This document shows positions 8,731 to 18,714 of a stretch of 64,000 nucleotides of DNA, piece by piece (the first letter of the stretch is position 1; the number at the start of each line of letters is the position of its first letter). The stretch spans positions 48,889-112,888 of the forward strand of contig CAVVVS010000062.1 of the NCBI GenBank assembly GCA_963751355.1, in the 5' to 3' direction. A model generated the notes under the pieces. The model did not search any database, was not told the DNA's origin, and worked only from the letters and a program-made list of their open reading frames with translations. The DNA comes from CAVVVS01 sp963751355. GTDB taxonomy: Bacteria; Bacteroidota; Ignavibacteria; Ignavibacteriales; Ignavibacteriaceae. The position numbers were made by a program, and so were the translations under genes.

Positions 8731-8936
8731 AAAAGGCTCCCGTTATTTTTTTTAATAATTATTTAAAATGGTTAACACGTTACATGGGTTGTTATAAGAT
8801 GTAATTATAAATAATATTCCGGATGGAATTATTATTGTAAAAAGAAGCTCGCATATAGAAGACAAGGCAAGCACAATCAAATATTGATAGTTAATACCCC
8901 TCAAAACCGCTTATTGTTATAATTAAAAATAGTACG

Positions 8937-9263
8937 TTACCTTCCTTTATTCTCTTTATCATTAGCCCTATGAAGTAACGGTTTATAATGCGATAAGTAA
9001 ACTTGCTCGGATATAAAGATTAGTAACCCTGAAGATATAAATATTACCCACATGGTAACAAAACCCCACAAGTGGAAATAATTGAACACTATACCTAACA
9101 CAGCAGCTATTATACTAATTATGTAGATAAATGAATGTAAAACATTGATTTTATTTAACTTGGTTTTAGTCTCACTCGAGGCTTTTTCAAATAAAATATC
9201 TGTTTCTTCGGAAGAATTTTTTGATATTATGGACATTTTTTTAACTGTATCAATACTTTTCAT
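8937..9263 (-). CDS. Small two-helix membrane protein of unknown function
   Basis: The 108-residue protein has a charged N-terminal half (residues 1-40, with Ser/Glu/Lys-rich helices) followed by two predicted membrane helices (about 43-63 and 69-88) and a short basic tail HYKPLLHRANDKENKGR. I do not recognise a family. It stands alone, 200 bases from the M16 gene and 450 from the DUF4389 gene. Codon use looks like the neighbours, and a start ATG at 9263 is preceded by an AAGGAAT-like site, so it is probably a real gene. Confidence 0.6.
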   Translation of the reverse strand: MKSIDTVKKMSIISKNSSEETDILFEKASSETKTKLNKINVLHSFIYIISIIAAVLGIVFNYFHLWGFVTMWVIFISSGLLIFISEQVYLSHYKPLLHRANDKENKGR

Positions 9264-9709
9264 AAAATTCCTTCAATAAAAGGATAGAATTAGAACTTTA
9301 ACGTTGTAAAATGTACAACTTTAAATGATTTGTAATTATTAGCTATATCACAACTTATGAAAATATAACATCTTGGTTGTAAGAGTTCCGGGACACATAA
9401 TTTTTTGATTCCGGCGGGATTCGAAAGATGATGAAGGTTAAATGAATGGATGGATAATTTATCATTAAAAGCTTTAATAATATCTTTGTTTTTCAGGAAA
9501 ATTAATTTGTTATTTTAATCAGTAGAAATCGGATAGGTTAACTACATTAGGAATCTAAAATCGTTAATCCTTGTTAAGAAATTGTTAATTTTTGGTAAAT
9601 AGCTGTACCGCATGGTCCCATTCATTTTAATGTAACCATGCTTCTGAAATGTCTCAACAAACGGAATATAGGCAGCTTAATGTCATTGAAAACAATGAAT
9701 AAAATAGAA
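9264..9709. other. Gene-free stretch of about 450 bases
   Basis: No frame of protein-like quality, tRNA or strong terminator was found on either strand. It contains AT-rich sequence, a block GATTCCGGCGGGATTCG near 9412 that recalls the palindromic element at 4178, and the likely promoter of the small membrane protein gene at its low end. I see nothing else in it. Confidence 0.45.
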
Positions 9710-10336
9710 TCAAGTAAGGCTGAAAGGCGGATACTCATCGGTTGTCAATAAAAAAGCATAAGCACTTACCCGCAAAGACCACCTCATTACACCTACATTG
9801 AATCTGAATAATCCTTCAGGATACTTTGAACTAAAAATGATAGCAAACCAGGCAATAATTAGAGAAAATATTAATGCAACATATAGAAATGCGAGAACGA
9901 TATAATGAGGTAATGCCAAAATCCACTTTACAAGGGGGAGCCATCTGTTCAGATCTTTTTCAGCATCCGGATACGGGAGTTCTATATGAACGGCTTGTTC
10001 CTGATCGGTTGAAGGATATTCATCCCTTAATAAAAAAAGATACGCAAATACTCGCATTGTAAACTTGGTTAGAGCAATATTCCAATCAAACCACCAGCGG
10101 GGATATTTTTGGCGAAATAGAATGAGCAGCAGTGTCGCAGCGAATAAAATTCCGCCGGCATTATATACGACTTTCCAACTCTCATTGTTTTCTGATGCAT
10201 GGCTTCCTCCCGAAATTGCTCCTAATACAATAAAGATCGGAATCACAAATATTATTCTGAAAAATGAGGTAAACCGGTCAAGCTTTTCAGGATAATCAAC
10301 ATCAAGTTTGACCGGATAATTATTATTGTTTTCCAT
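9710..10336 (-). CDS. DUF4389 membrane protein
   Basis: The 208-residue protein starts with YPVKLDVDYPEKLDRFTSFFRIIFVIPI, the DUF4389 opening, followed by the pattern YPRWWFDWNIALTKFTMRVFAYLFLLRDEYPSTD and a repeat of it later (YPEGLFRFNVGVMRWSLRVSAYAFLLTTDEYPPF). The repeat shows two copies of the unit. Four or five membrane helices are predicted. The function of DUF4389 is unknown. The start ATG has an AGGGGA site upstream. It lies 110 bases upstream of the GH113-like gene end and looks monocistronic. Confidence 0.82.
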   Translation of the reverse strand: MENNNNYPVKLDVDYPEKLDRFTSFFRIIFVIPIFIVLGAISGGSHASENNESWKVVYNAGGILFAATLLLILFRQKYPRWWFDWNIALTKFTMRVFAYLFLLRDEYPSTDQEQAVHIELPYPDAEKDLNRWLPLVKWILALPHYIVLAFLYVALIFSLIIAWFAIIFSSKYPEGLFRFNVGVMRWSLRVSAYAFLLTTDEYPPFSLT

Positions 10337-10449
10337 GATTTTCCCCTAAATATTATTGATGATAATAAGAACGGTTTTGGTAAAGGTAAAAATTTCTTGT
10401 AATAAAATATAATAAGTATTTCTAATTATAGGAAGTAATTAAGATTCTT

Positions 10450-12207
10450 TTACCGCTTACTTGATTTCCATGTCTTGGAATACCATTCCTTAACAATATT
10501 TTCAGCAGGTTTGTTCAACGGTGTGTAATTTTTATTATAAAAATTTGCTCTAATCGATAAATCGCTTGGCCATTTCCACCAGTACATTCCTGCAAGCCAC
10601 TTTTTACCAAAAGCAGCCTTGAATATAGCACTATAACATCTTGCCTGGCTTTGTAAATTTACACTGTCTTTTCCATCCTTTTCTAACGCTGTTTTCCAAG
10701 GCTCAGCGGAACTTCTGAAACCCACCTCGGTAAAAATAACTTTCTTGTGATATTTATCAGAAATTTTTTTTATTCGTTCCATTACTTTTTTTGCCCCTAA
10801 AAGCAGATCATTGTCGGAAGGATTGTTTTCGGTACTTAACGGAAAATATTCACTTATTCCAATAAAATCAAAATATTTCCAGAAGGTTAGGTCTTCAAAT
10901 TCATTGCTCCAGTTAGGACCGTAGGTAATTTTACCATCATAAAATTTTCGTATTTTTTTTACAATATTAATCCATTCTTTTTGATGTCCCACCGTAGTCC
11001 CGGATAATTCGTTACCGACACAGAGAATAGGTATGCGGTACATTTCCGCCAGCATTGCATAATGACTAATCCAGTTATAATAATTATGGAAGAATAAATG
11101 CCAATCTTTTTTATTTGTCATTTTAATTTGTCCCGACCATCCATTCCTGCCGATATAAATATGTGGTTTTAGAATTGTATTTAATTGAAGTTTCTCTGCA
11201 TTATGTACCAGGTGAATTATGCTTTCATCATTCTCGGCACCCGAAAATTCCCAGAATCTTAAAGGTTCCGGTTTGCTTGTATTTCGCATAGATGTAAAAG
11301 GAGTAATTGAAAAGGAATTAATACCGAGGGTCATCATTTTTTGAATAGATTTAACAGCATCTCTCGATAAATAACCGTTATAGATTTGGTAACCTTCATG
11401 TGCAAAACAAAAACCTTTTTGAAAAGAAGGAACTTTCCGCGAAAAATCTTTATGATAATTGATTAATCCGGCTTTGTATTTACTAGCATAGTGTTTTAGA
11501 TAATTATTCCATTTACTGCTAAGTTTAAGAAGTTCATTTTTCTCCGGCTGCCGGCTTTTATATAATTTTATAAAATTATTTTTGCCCTTATAATGAATCA
11601 AGAAACTGACAAACGCGGCACCCAGCGGTTCTGAAAAGAGGTAAGAAATATAATCGAACTCCTTATTATCTAATAATTCATTCAGCGCGGGAACCTGTCC
11701 GGCTTTTGAAAGAAAACCCGACCAAAATTCATAACCTTCTTTTCGCCAGTTGTGCGAAAAATAAACATGGAGCCCGTTCTCTAAAAACTTGTATTTAGGT
11801 TGACCTAAATTTTTACGAATAATAAGTTTTGCTGTCTTTGAAAAATCATTTCCTTTTATCCAATCATTAATTACTACATGTATGGAGCTGTCCTCCCAAT
11901 CAATATTTGAGAGCTGTGTGTTGCCGGATATTAATCCTTTGTCTTCAAAATTATCGTAGATGTAATAATTTATTTTTGATTCGTGAAATCGATCATTGAA
12001 GAAATTATTCAGATACCTCACGGATTTTTCGTTGGCACTGTTTATTTTAGCTATCTTTCCCCTGTTTATTTTATCCGAATAAATTATATATCTAAAATTA
12101 CCGGGAGGATTATAAATTTTTCGTTCTCCTAAAAAATTTCTATAGCGGGATGAATCCAAAACCCAATCACCATTTCCATTAAATCTTGAAAAACCCCATT
12201 GCGGCAC
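10450..12207 (-). CDS. GH113-like TIM-barrel glycosidase domain with an N-terminal peptidase-MA-like region (frame-broken C-terminal part)
   Basis: The 585-residue frame starts at a GTG inside the upstream gene. Residues 1-30 continue the upstream domain, 60-240 resemble a gluzincin (peptidase MA-like) fold without a visible HExxH, and 265-580 form a TIM barrel like GH113 beta-mannanases: KGFCFAHEGYQ, LNTILKPHIYIG, the acid/base candidate Glu400 in VGNELSG, YGPNWSNEF, FIGISEYFPLS, the nucleophile candidate Glu494 in FTEVGFRSS and MYWWKWP. Together with the frame at 12179-12784 this is probably one exported protein of about 785 residues. It would cleave a beta-mannan-like or related glycan, but the true substrate is uncertain. 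Confidence 0.75.
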   Translation of the reverse strand: MPQWGFSRFNGNGDWVLDSSRYRNFLGERKIYNPPGNFRYIIYSDKINRGKIAKINSANEKSVRYLNNFFNDRFHESKINYYIYDNFEDKGLISGNTQLSNIDWEDSSIHVVINDWIKGNDFSKTAKLIIRKNLGQPKYKFLENGLHVYFSHNWRKEGYEFWSGFLSKAGQVPALNELLDNKEFDYISYLFSEPLGAAFVSFLIHYKGKNNFIKLYKSRQPEKNELLKLSSKWNNYLKHYASKYKAGLINYHKDFSRKVPSFQKGFCFAHEGYQIYNGYLSRDAVKSIQKMMTLGINSFSITPFTSMRNTSKPEPLRFWEFSGAENDESIIHLVHNAEKLQLNTILKPHIYIGRNGWSGQIKMTNKKDWHLFFHNYYNWISHYAMLAEMYRIPILCVGNELSGTTVGHQKEWINIVKKIRKFYDGKITYGPNWSNEFEDLTFWKYFDFIGISEYFPLSTENNPSDNDLLLGAKKVMERIKKISDKYHKKVIFTEVGFRSSAEPWKTALEKDGKDSVNLQSQARCYSAIFKAAFGKKWLAGMYWWKWPSDLSIRANFYNKNYTPLNKPAENIVKEWYSKTWKSSKR

Positions 12208-12784
12208 ACTCTTCGCCTTGCATTACCCGGATGTCGCTTATTAAACTAAAATTAATATCTTGCGCTATATACTTATCATTAACCCCGGAAAAAATATAAC
12301 ACATCTTGTTCTTGTTGAATGGATTTCTATAGAAAACCGAGATCACATCCGAAGAGTTCGAATATTTAACACCGTGGTATTCAAATGCGTTACCGGAAAA
12401 GTTAACCGGCAATTTATCTGCAATTTTTTGCAGTACGCGGTTGGCATTAAAGGACCCGATAATAAAAATTGATTTATTTTTTAAATCGGAATCAGTGACT
12501 TGGCTATCGGATTTAATTTGTAAATTGAATCGCCTGAAAAATCCTTGAAATTTATGAGCAGCCTTCAGGTATTTTGATTTATACTCCGGCTTTGAAACGG
12601 GATAAATAATTAGTCCGCCGTGAGTGTAAAGATCGCGGTATAATTCTCTTCTCACGTTTTGTATGTTATTTTTATGAATTGCGAATTTTTGACCAGAATA
12701 GGAAGTAACTATAAAATATGCCGCAATACACAGTACCATAGGAATTGTAAAAAGGACGATTTTTTTTAGCGCTTTTTTCTTCAA
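12179..12784 (-). CDS. N-terminal part of the GH113-like protein: signal-anchored domain
   Basis: The 201-residue frame starts at a TTG and has a basic N-terminus and a membrane anchor at about 9-27, so the product is exported or membrane-bound. The rest is an alpha/beta domain with the blocks GLIIYPVSKPEY, KSIFIIGSFNANRVLQ and YIFSGVNDKYIAQD. This kind of domain typically ends with a 'dyv.. G..vamG.F...W.lD' block: here the frame ends VMQGEECAAMGFFKI, and the missing GNGDWVLDS is found in the next frame. Removing one T from the T5 run at 12189-12193 (minus strand) joins the two without interruption (AAMGFSRFNGNGDWVLDS). Confidence 0.65.
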   Translation of the reverse strand: MKKKALKKIVLFTIPMVLCIAAYFIVTSYSGQKFAIHKNNIQNVRRELYRDLYTHGGLIIYPVSKPEYKSKYLKAAHKFQGFFRRFNLQIKSDSQVTDSDLKNKSIFIIGSFNANRVLQKIADKLPVNFSGNAFEYHGVKYSNSSDVISVFYRNPFNKNKMCYIFSGVNDKYIAQDINFSLISDIRVMQGEECAAMGFFKI

Positions 12785-13047
12785 CGAATACCCGTCATGA
12801 CAAAATTATACATCCGGAAATTTCTTTACGTAAAAAGTAAAAAAAGATAATAAAATGTTTTTAGTAAAGCAGGTGCAAAATATAAAGCTGATTCGGAATC
12901 TGATCCTAAATTATTTTTTTTGTGGAGAAAGATATTCTTGAATTATGGGAATATGAAAACCGCATGCAAATATATTCACATATATTTATGCTTTTCGCTT
13001 TGTGCCAATAAGGCTGTATTAAGATCATGCGATTTCACGGATCCGGC

Positions 13048-15828
13048 TCAATCCAAAAACGTTTTCAAATATTTACCCGTCCATGATTTTTCGTTTTGAG
13101 ATATTTCTTCGGGTGTGCCTAATGCAACTATTTCACCGCCTTTTTCGCCGGCTTCGGGACCGAGATCGATTACATAATCCGCACATTTAATTATCTCCAG
13201 ATTATGTTCTATAATAACAACAGAATTATTCCTTTCCAGGAGCATATTGAAGCAATTTAAAAGTTTTGATATATCATCGAAATGCAACCCGGTAGTCGGT
13301 TCGTCAAAAATAAAAAGAGTATGTTTTCTTTCCCGCTGCGAAGTTAGGTGCGAAGCCAATTTAATTCTTTGAGCTTCGCCGCCGGATAAAGTATTTGAAG
13401 GCTGTCCTAGTTTTAAATATCCTAGCCCCACATCAGCCAACAATTGAATGTAACGCACAATTTTGTCATTACCGTCAAAAAATTTAACTGCTTCATCAAC
13501 AGTCATATTGAGAACGTCAACTAAATTTTTACCGCGGTAAGTGATTTCTCGAATTTCTTTTTTGAACCTGGTTCCGTTACAGTCCTCGCATTCTAAATAA
13601 AGATCAGCCAAAAACTGCATTTCAACTTTAATAAAACCGTCTCCCTGGCATGTTTCGCATCTTCCCCCGGAAACATTGAAGGAAAAATACCCGGGTTTAT
13701 AACCTCTTGCCCTTGCTTGATGTGTTGATGCAAATAATTCACGGATGTGTTCGTAAGCCTTAATATAGCTGATAGGATTTGAGCGCGGAGTTTTTCCAAT
13801 CGGAGATTGATCCACAATTTCAATTTCATCGATATATTCATTTCCGGTAATATCATCAAATTTACCAATCTTAGGAGGATTCATACCCATCCGTTTTGCC
13901 AGTCCGCCATATAACACATCATGAATGAGTGTGCTTTTGCCCGAACCGCTGACGCCCGTAATCACAACAAATTTATTCAAAGGTATATCCAGGTTGATAT
14001 TTTTAAGGTTATGCTCTTTAGCACCTTTTATGCTTATTGCCTTAGTCTTTCTAACGTTTCTTTTGGCGGGTACGGGAATTTCGAGCTTACCTGATAAATA
14101 CTTACCTGTTAGAGAATTTTTATTTTTAATGATATCATCATAAGTGCCCATAGCTATTATCTCACCGCCGTCCACGCCTGCCATAGGGCCCATATCAACT
14201 AGTACATCTGCTTCTCTCATCATATCAGGATCATGTTCAACTACTAAAACGGTATTCCCGATATCTCTTAAATTCTTTAAAAGATTTATGAGTTTCGAAT
14301 TATCCCTCGGGTGAAGCCCGATACTCGGCTCATCAAGCACATATAAAGTACCGACTAATGAAGAACCCAATGAGGTAGCCAAATTTATCCTTTGCGTTTC
14401 TCCGCCCGATAAAGAACTGCTCAACCTATCCAGAGTTAGATATCCAATCCCAACATTGTTAAGAAAACTCAGTCTTTTAATTATTTCCTTTAATATTCTT
14501 TCCGCGATCGTTTTATCATATTCGGAAAGTTCCAATTCTTTAAAAAACCGTAACGATTGCTCTACAGGAATTTTTACAACATCATAAATAGATTTTTTAT
14601 TAATTTTTACCTGCAGAGCTTCCCTTCTAAGTCTGGAACCTTTACATGCACTGCAAGTAGTATAGCCTCTATATCTGCTCAGCAACACCCTTATATGCAT
14701 TTTATAGGTTTTACTTTCCAGCTTCTCAAAAAATTTATCAATACCGATATAATCACTAAAACCTTTTTGAATTAGTGAGATTTGTTCAGGCGTTAAATTT
14801 TTAAATGGTATATTAAGCGGAATATTGAACTGTTTAGCATTACGCACCAGATCTCGAAGATGAGTACTGTATTTTGCCGAACGAAAAGGTGCAATCGCAC
14901 CATCCATTAATGAAAGATTGGGATTCGGTACCACCAGGTTCATATCTACACCTATCGTTTTACTAAATCCCTGACAGACCGGACAAGCTCCGAATGGATT
15001 ATTAAACGAAAAAAATCTGGGCTCCGGTTCTTCATACCTTATTCCGCAGCACTCATAAAACTTATTAAATTCTTTTACCTTTCCCGATTCCGCATTAATT
15101 AGTGCGAGCCGATCCTCACCTTCTTTAAATGTAACTTCAATTGCATCGGCTAATTTTTCCCTTACTGCCCCTTTATGAACTTTTAACCTCTCGATTACAA
15201 CATAAAGGTTATCCTTTCTTTTAGGAACAAATTTTTCATCATTCAAATCAACCATCGAGCCTTTGTAGTATATCCTGAAAAAACCTCTTTTCTTAAGTAG
15301 TTCAATTTCTTCGATAATTTTATGTCCCTCATGGTAATGAAGAGGAAAAGTAAGATAGAATTTTGTTCCCTCGGGTTGTTCCTCAAGCCACCCGGAAACA
15401 GTACCTGTTGTTGCCTTTTTAACTTCTTTCCCGCATTCAAAGCATATCGTTTTTCCGATTCTCGCAAAAAGGAGCCTCAGATAATCGTAGATTTCCGTGG
15501 TAGTGCCGACTGTAGACCGGGTATTTCTTGCCCCTGTTTTTTGTTCTATTGCAACGGCAGGGCTAATCCCCTGGATAAAATCAACATCGGGTTTATTCAT
15601 TCTTTCCAGGAATTGACGCGCATATGCTGAAAGACTTTCTACATATCGTCTTTGTCCCTCTGCGTAAATAGTATCAAAAACAAGCGACGATTTCCCGCTG
15701 CCGCTTATACCGGTGAATACAATTAATTTATTGCGCGGAAGTTCGAAGCTGAGGTTTTTTAAGTTATGCTCTCTTGCGCCTTTTACAATTATTTTTTTCT
15801 CTTTAAATGTACTTTTAACTTCGTTCAT
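13048..15828 (-). CDS. uvrA: Excinuclease ABC subunit A
   Basis: UvrA is the damage-sensing ATPase of nucleotide excision repair and acts with UvrB and UvrC in the cytoplasm. The protein of about 926 residues has two ABC modules, each with Walker A (FTGISGSGKSSL and ITGVSGSGKSTL), signature (SSLSGGETQRI and NTLSGGEAQRI) and Walker B (LYVLDEPSIGLHP and LFIFDEPTTGLH). Zinc-finger cysteines are visible as CFECGK, CSACKGS and the CETCQGDG...CEDCNG pair. I take the ATG at 15828 (MNEVKSTFKEKKIIVKGAREHNL) as start because the longer frame begins with a TTG at 15861 and adds eleven residues not usual in UvrA. The gene stands alone. Confidence 0.97.
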   Translation of the reverse strand: MNEVKSTFKEKKIIVKGAREHNLKNLSFELPRNKLIVFTGISGSGKSSLVFDTIYAEGQRRYVESLSAYARQFLERMNKPDVDFIQGISPAVAIEQKTGARNTRSTVGTTTEIYDYLRLLFARIGKTICFECGKEVKKATTGTVSGWLEEQPEGTKFYLTFPLHYHEGHKIIEEIELLKKRGFFRIYYKGSMVDLNDEKFVPKRKDNLYVVIERLKVHKGAVREKLADAIEVTFKEGEDRLALINAESGKVKEFNKFYECCGIRYEEPEPRFFSFNNPFGACPVCQGFSKTIGVDMNLVVPNPNLSLMDGAIAPFRSAKYSTHLRDLVRNAKQFNIPLNIPFKNLTPEQISLIQKGFSDYIGIDKFFEKLESKTYKMHIRVLLSRYRGYTTCSACKGSRLRREALQVKINKKSIYDVVKIPVEQSLRFFKELELSEYDKTIAERILKEIIKRLSFLNNVGIGYLTLDRLSSSLSGGETQRINLATSLGSSLVGTLYVLDEPSIGLHPRDNSKLINLLKNLRDIGNTVLVVEHDPDMMREADVLVDMGPMAGVDGGEIIAMGTYDDIIKNKNSLTGKYLSGKLEIPVPAKRNVRKTKAISIKGAKEHNLKNINLDIPLNKFVVITGVSGSGKSTLIHDVLYGGLAKRMGMNPPKIGKFDDITGNEYIDEIEIVDQSPIGKTPRSNPISYIKAYEHIRELFASTHQARARGYKPGYFSFNVSGGRCETCQGDGFIKVEMQFLADLYLECEDCNGTRFKKEIREITYRGKNLVDVLNMTVDEAVKFFDGNDKIVRYIQLLADVGLGYLKLGQPSNTLSGGEAQRIKLASHLTSQRERKHTLFIFDEPTTGLHFDDISKLLNCFNMLLERNNSVVIIEHNLEIIKCADYVIDLGPEAGEKGGEIVALGTPEEISQNEKSWTGKYLKTFLD

Positions 15829-16108
15829 AAAATCTTTGATAAATGGAAATAAATAACTCAATAAATTTACAATTTCTTACTAAAGCACAGATTGGACAAT
15901 CCGTTGTATGTTTTTTTTGTAAAATATTAATTTGATTGGATTTTAAATCTGATCTTTAAATATACAAAACAATGAAATATAAAAGAGTTGAAAAAGCAGT
16001 AGCTTTTCTACTTGATCTTAGGCTGGTAAAATTTTATTAAAATTGCCTGCAAAAATAATTTAATTCTGAATATTTATCAACGATAGATATTTCGGGCTAA
16101 ATCAATAT

Positions 16109-17158
16109 TTAATTTTTAGCCTTTTCCAATTTCAATTTATTTTCGAGAACTTGTAGCTGTTCTATTTTTTGATCCAGAACTTTAATCCTTGAATCGATAT
16201 CTTTCATTTTCCCCGAAATTTGATCTTCATATTCAGCTTTATCCCAGTACCCTCTGTTTTCAAAATATCCTTTAAACAGCCAATTATGCTTTAAAGCTTC
16301 CATGTTTTCCGCCAGCCTTGATGATGCCAGCCTGGCATCCGCGGTGGCCTTTTGTATATTGCCCAGGGTACTAGTCAAAGCGGTATCAAACGGGCTGCCT
16401 TCAACCAGTAATTGACCCAAAATACCTTTTCCCTGTCTAACCCCTTTTATAACGGTGTCAACCTCAACTACTGCACTGTTAACATTGTTAACAAGATGCC
16501 GTACACCTAGCCCTAGCGTATCAAATAAAGCCGTAACACGGTTAAGTTCATTTGTTATTGCAACAAGACTTTCATCAGCCTGCTTAGTTAATTGCGTAGC
16601 ATTATTGTATAATTTTTCATCATTTAAAAGTTTTCCTATGGAGCCTTCACCGCGGTTAACCCTTCCGATTATCTCCGACAGATCTTTGGTCATATCCTTG
16701 GTGTAGTCCATGATTCCCTCGGTTTGCTTTACTATCGCCGAAAATCCTACCGGTTCCTCAGATTGAATAACTCCCCCCTCTCCAACCTGATCGGCACTTG
16801 CGCTACCGATTTTCAGTACCACTACCTTATTACCCACAAGGCCTTCAGTTTCAATAGTTGCCTTGGTATCCGTCTTTATAAATCTTTTTATATCGGTAGA
16901 AAGACTCATTAAAACTTCAACGCGTCCCGAGGTATCATTTACAATTTGTGTGTTGCTTACACTTCCGACATCAATTCCGCTTAATCGTACAGTTGCACCG
17001 CTCCTAAGCCCCTCTACATTGTAAAAATAAGTTTTTACCTGAAATGTAGAACTGAAGAGTGCTTCTTTTTGCCCAACTAAGAATACCGCCACAACTACTA
17101 ACACAAGTCCGACAAAAATAAAAATACCCAACCTAACTGCGGGCATATTTTTAATCAT
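16109..17158 (-). CDS. mlaD: MlaD-type MCE-domain lipid transport protein
   Basis: The 349-residue protein has one N-terminal membrane helix (about 8-26) and an MCE domain (about 35-115: VKTYFYNVEGLRSGATVRLSGIDVGSV). A long helical, coiled-coil-prone C-terminal part follows, ending in a Lys/Glu-rich heptad-like tail. It is the substrate-binding subunit of the Mla/TTG2 phospholipid transporter that works between the membranes. The start ATG follows the mlaF stop directly (TGAATG), so translation is probably coupled. It is longer than E. coli MlaD (183 residues), as is common in MCE proteins outside Proteobacteria. No mlaB or mlaC gene follows. Confidence 0.92.
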   Translation of the reverse strand: MIKNMPAVRLGIFIFVGLVLVVVAVFLVGQKEALFSSTFQVKTYFYNVEGLRSGATVRLSGIDVGSVSNTQIVNDTSGRVEVLMSLSTDIKRFIKTDTKATIETEGLVGNKVVVLKIGSASADQVGEGGVIQSEEPVGFSAIVKQTEGIMDYTKDMTKDLSEIIGRVNRGEGSIGKLLNDEKLYNNATQLTKQADESLVAITNELNRVTALFDTLGLGVRHLVNNVNSAVVEVDTVIKGVRQGKGILGQLLVEGSPFDTALTSTLGNIQKATADARLASSRLAENMEALKHNWLFKGYFENRGYWDKAEYEDQISGKMKDIDSRIKVLDQKIEQLQVLENKLKLEKAKN

Positions 17159-17908
17159 TCAATTACTCCCATTATTAAATTCTTCGTATTCGTTTGTGAA
17201 AAAATTTTTCAAAAAAGGTTCTTCTGCAGTTGTCAATGAATCTAGATCTCCTTTGTACATCACTTTCCCGTCTTTCAGTACAACTGCATAAGAAGCTATG
17301 ATTTTGGCACAAATAAGATCATGAGTAACTATTATTGAAGTGGTATTAAGATCTTTTTGCAATTCTAAAATCAAGTGACTAATCTCTTTTGAAGTTATCG
17401 GATCCAAACCGGTTGTCGGTTCATCATATAAAATTAATTTCGGCTCCGTAATTATAGTTCGTGCCAGACCTATCCTTTTTTTCATCCCTCCGGAAAGCTC
17501 TGCCGGCATTTTATTTATCGACTCTTCAAGATTTACTTTCTCTAATACGCTTTTTACTTTTGCTTCTCTTTCTGCGGTGGTAAATTTAAAATTTCTAACC
17601 AGGGGAAATTCAAGATTCTCTCTTACGGACATCGAATCGTACAATGCTGAGCTCTGAAATAAAAATCCGATTTGTTTTCTCAATTCGTTCAATTTTTTTA
17701 ATGGTAAAGAAGTAACATCTTCCCCTTCGATAAATATCGCGCCCGAGTCTACTTCCATTAACCTTACTATACATTTAAGCAATACACTTTTACCGGTACC
17801 GCTTCTACCGAAGATAACAAAATTCTCATTATCTTCAACATTAATAGAAACACCGTCTAAGACTACAAAATCTTCAAACTTCTTATATACATCACGAATT
17901 TCAACCAT
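17159..17908 (-). CDS. mlaF: MlaF-type ABC transporter ATPase
   Basis: The protein of 249 residues powers the Mla phospholipid transporter. It has Walker A (FGRSGTGKSVLL), Q-loop (GFLFQSSALYDSMSV), ABC signature (LSGGMKKRIGLAR), Walker B (LILYDEPTTGLDP) and the switch His (IIVTHD). The start is set at the ATG at 17908, which overlaps the mlaE stop as TAATG; the longer frame begins with a TTG and adds four residues. Order mlaE-mlaF-mlaD is the usual one. The short C-terminal tail after the switch region (about 40 residues) resembles the MlaF tail that contacts the partner subunit. Confidence 0.95.
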   Translation of the reverse strand: MVEIRDVYKKFEDFVVLDGVSINVEDNENFVIFGRSGTGKSVLLKCIVRLMEVDSGAIFIEGEDVTSLPLKKLNELRKQIGFLFQSSALYDSMSVRENLEFPLVRNFKFTTAEREAKVKSVLEKVNLEESINKMPAELSGGMKKRIGLARTIITEPKLILYDEPTTGLDPITSKEISHLILELQKDLNTTSIIVTHDLICAKIIASYAVVLKDGKVMYKGDLDSLTTAEEPFLKNFFTNEYEEFNNGSN

Positions 17909-18714
17909 TAAGAACCCCAAAACAAAACAGTTATCTTAACCAATACCATATCAACTAATAATATTAATAATGAAGACATAACAACCGCACTAGTGGAAGC
18001 CCTTCCTACCCCAACTGTACCGTTAGTGGTAAAATAACCTTTGTATGAACCGACTAAACCAACAATAAATCCAAACACAAAAGTTTTAGCTACTCCCGGA
18101 ATTATATCACTAAATTGAAGAGACCTTACAACCGAATTAACAAACAAATGAAAATTCATTCCTGTTGATAATAAAATTGCCAGGTAACCTCCTAGTATTG
18201 CAAGAAAAATAACGTAAATCGTTAGGATTGGAAGAATAAAAGTACATGCAAGCACCCGGGTAACAACAAGAAGTTTAAACGGGTGAATAGCCGAAACTTC
18301 CATTGCATCAATTTGTTCGGTAACTCGCATTGAACCTAGTTCGGCTCCAATTCCGGAACTGACTCTTCCGGCAAAAATTAATGCGGTTATTACCGGTCCT
18401 AATTCTCGAACTACAGATAAAGATACCATACTCGGTAAAAAAGATTCCGCGCCGAATCTTTGTAGTACCGGCTGACTCTGCATTGCTAAAACCAATCCGA
18501 TTATAAACCCGGTAATACTTACAATGGGCAAGGTTTTTACTCCAAGCTCATTCATGTGTTTTTTAATTTCACCAAACTCATACGGTGGAAGAAAAACATT
18601 TTTAATAAACTCAAGCGCAAATAATGTTAGTCCCGAAATTGTTAAAAAGAATTCCGAAAGCTTTTGAACCGTCGAGGATTCTGATTTTTTACCGGCTGTT
18701 GTTTTTGATTTCAC
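17908..18714 (-). CDS. mlaE: MlaE-type ABC transporter permease
   Basis: The 268-residue permease belongs to the MlaE/DUF140 family. It has a Ser/Lys-rich N-terminus and about five or six membrane helices. The family blocks are visible: GVKTLPIVSITGFIIGLVLAMQSQPVLQRFGAE, VRELGPVITALIFAGRVSSGIGAELGSMRVTEQIDAM and GSYKGYFTTNGTVGVGRASTSAVV. It forms the inner-membrane channel of the Mla transporter together with MlaF and MlaD. It is the first gene of the three-gene operon; its upstream region (18715-18926) is AT-rich and should hold the promoter. Confidence 0.95.
   Translation of the reverse strand: MKSKTTAGKKSESSTVQKLSEFFLTISGLTLFALEFIKNVFLPPYEFGEIKKHMNELGVKTLPIVSITGFIIGLVLAMQSQPVLQRFGAESFLPSMVSLSVVRELGPVITALIFAGRVSSGIGAELGSMRVTEQIDAMEVSAIHPFKLLVVTRVLACTFILPILTIYVIFLAILGGYLAILLSTGMNFHLFVNSVVRSLQFSDIIPGVAKTFVFGFIVGLVGSYKGYFTTNGTVGVGRASTSAVVMSSLLILLVDMVLVKITVLFWGS

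Noticed and set aside
8812..8837. An imperfect hairpin (AATAATATTCC/GGAATTATTATT) as a terminator
   Set aside because: It is AT-rich with a mismatch and lacks a T-run at the right side.
15961..16030. A 22-codon plus-strand frame (MKYKRVEKAVAFLLDL...) near the uvrA promoter
   Set aside because: It is too short to judge and has no recognisable relatives; its quality could be chance.
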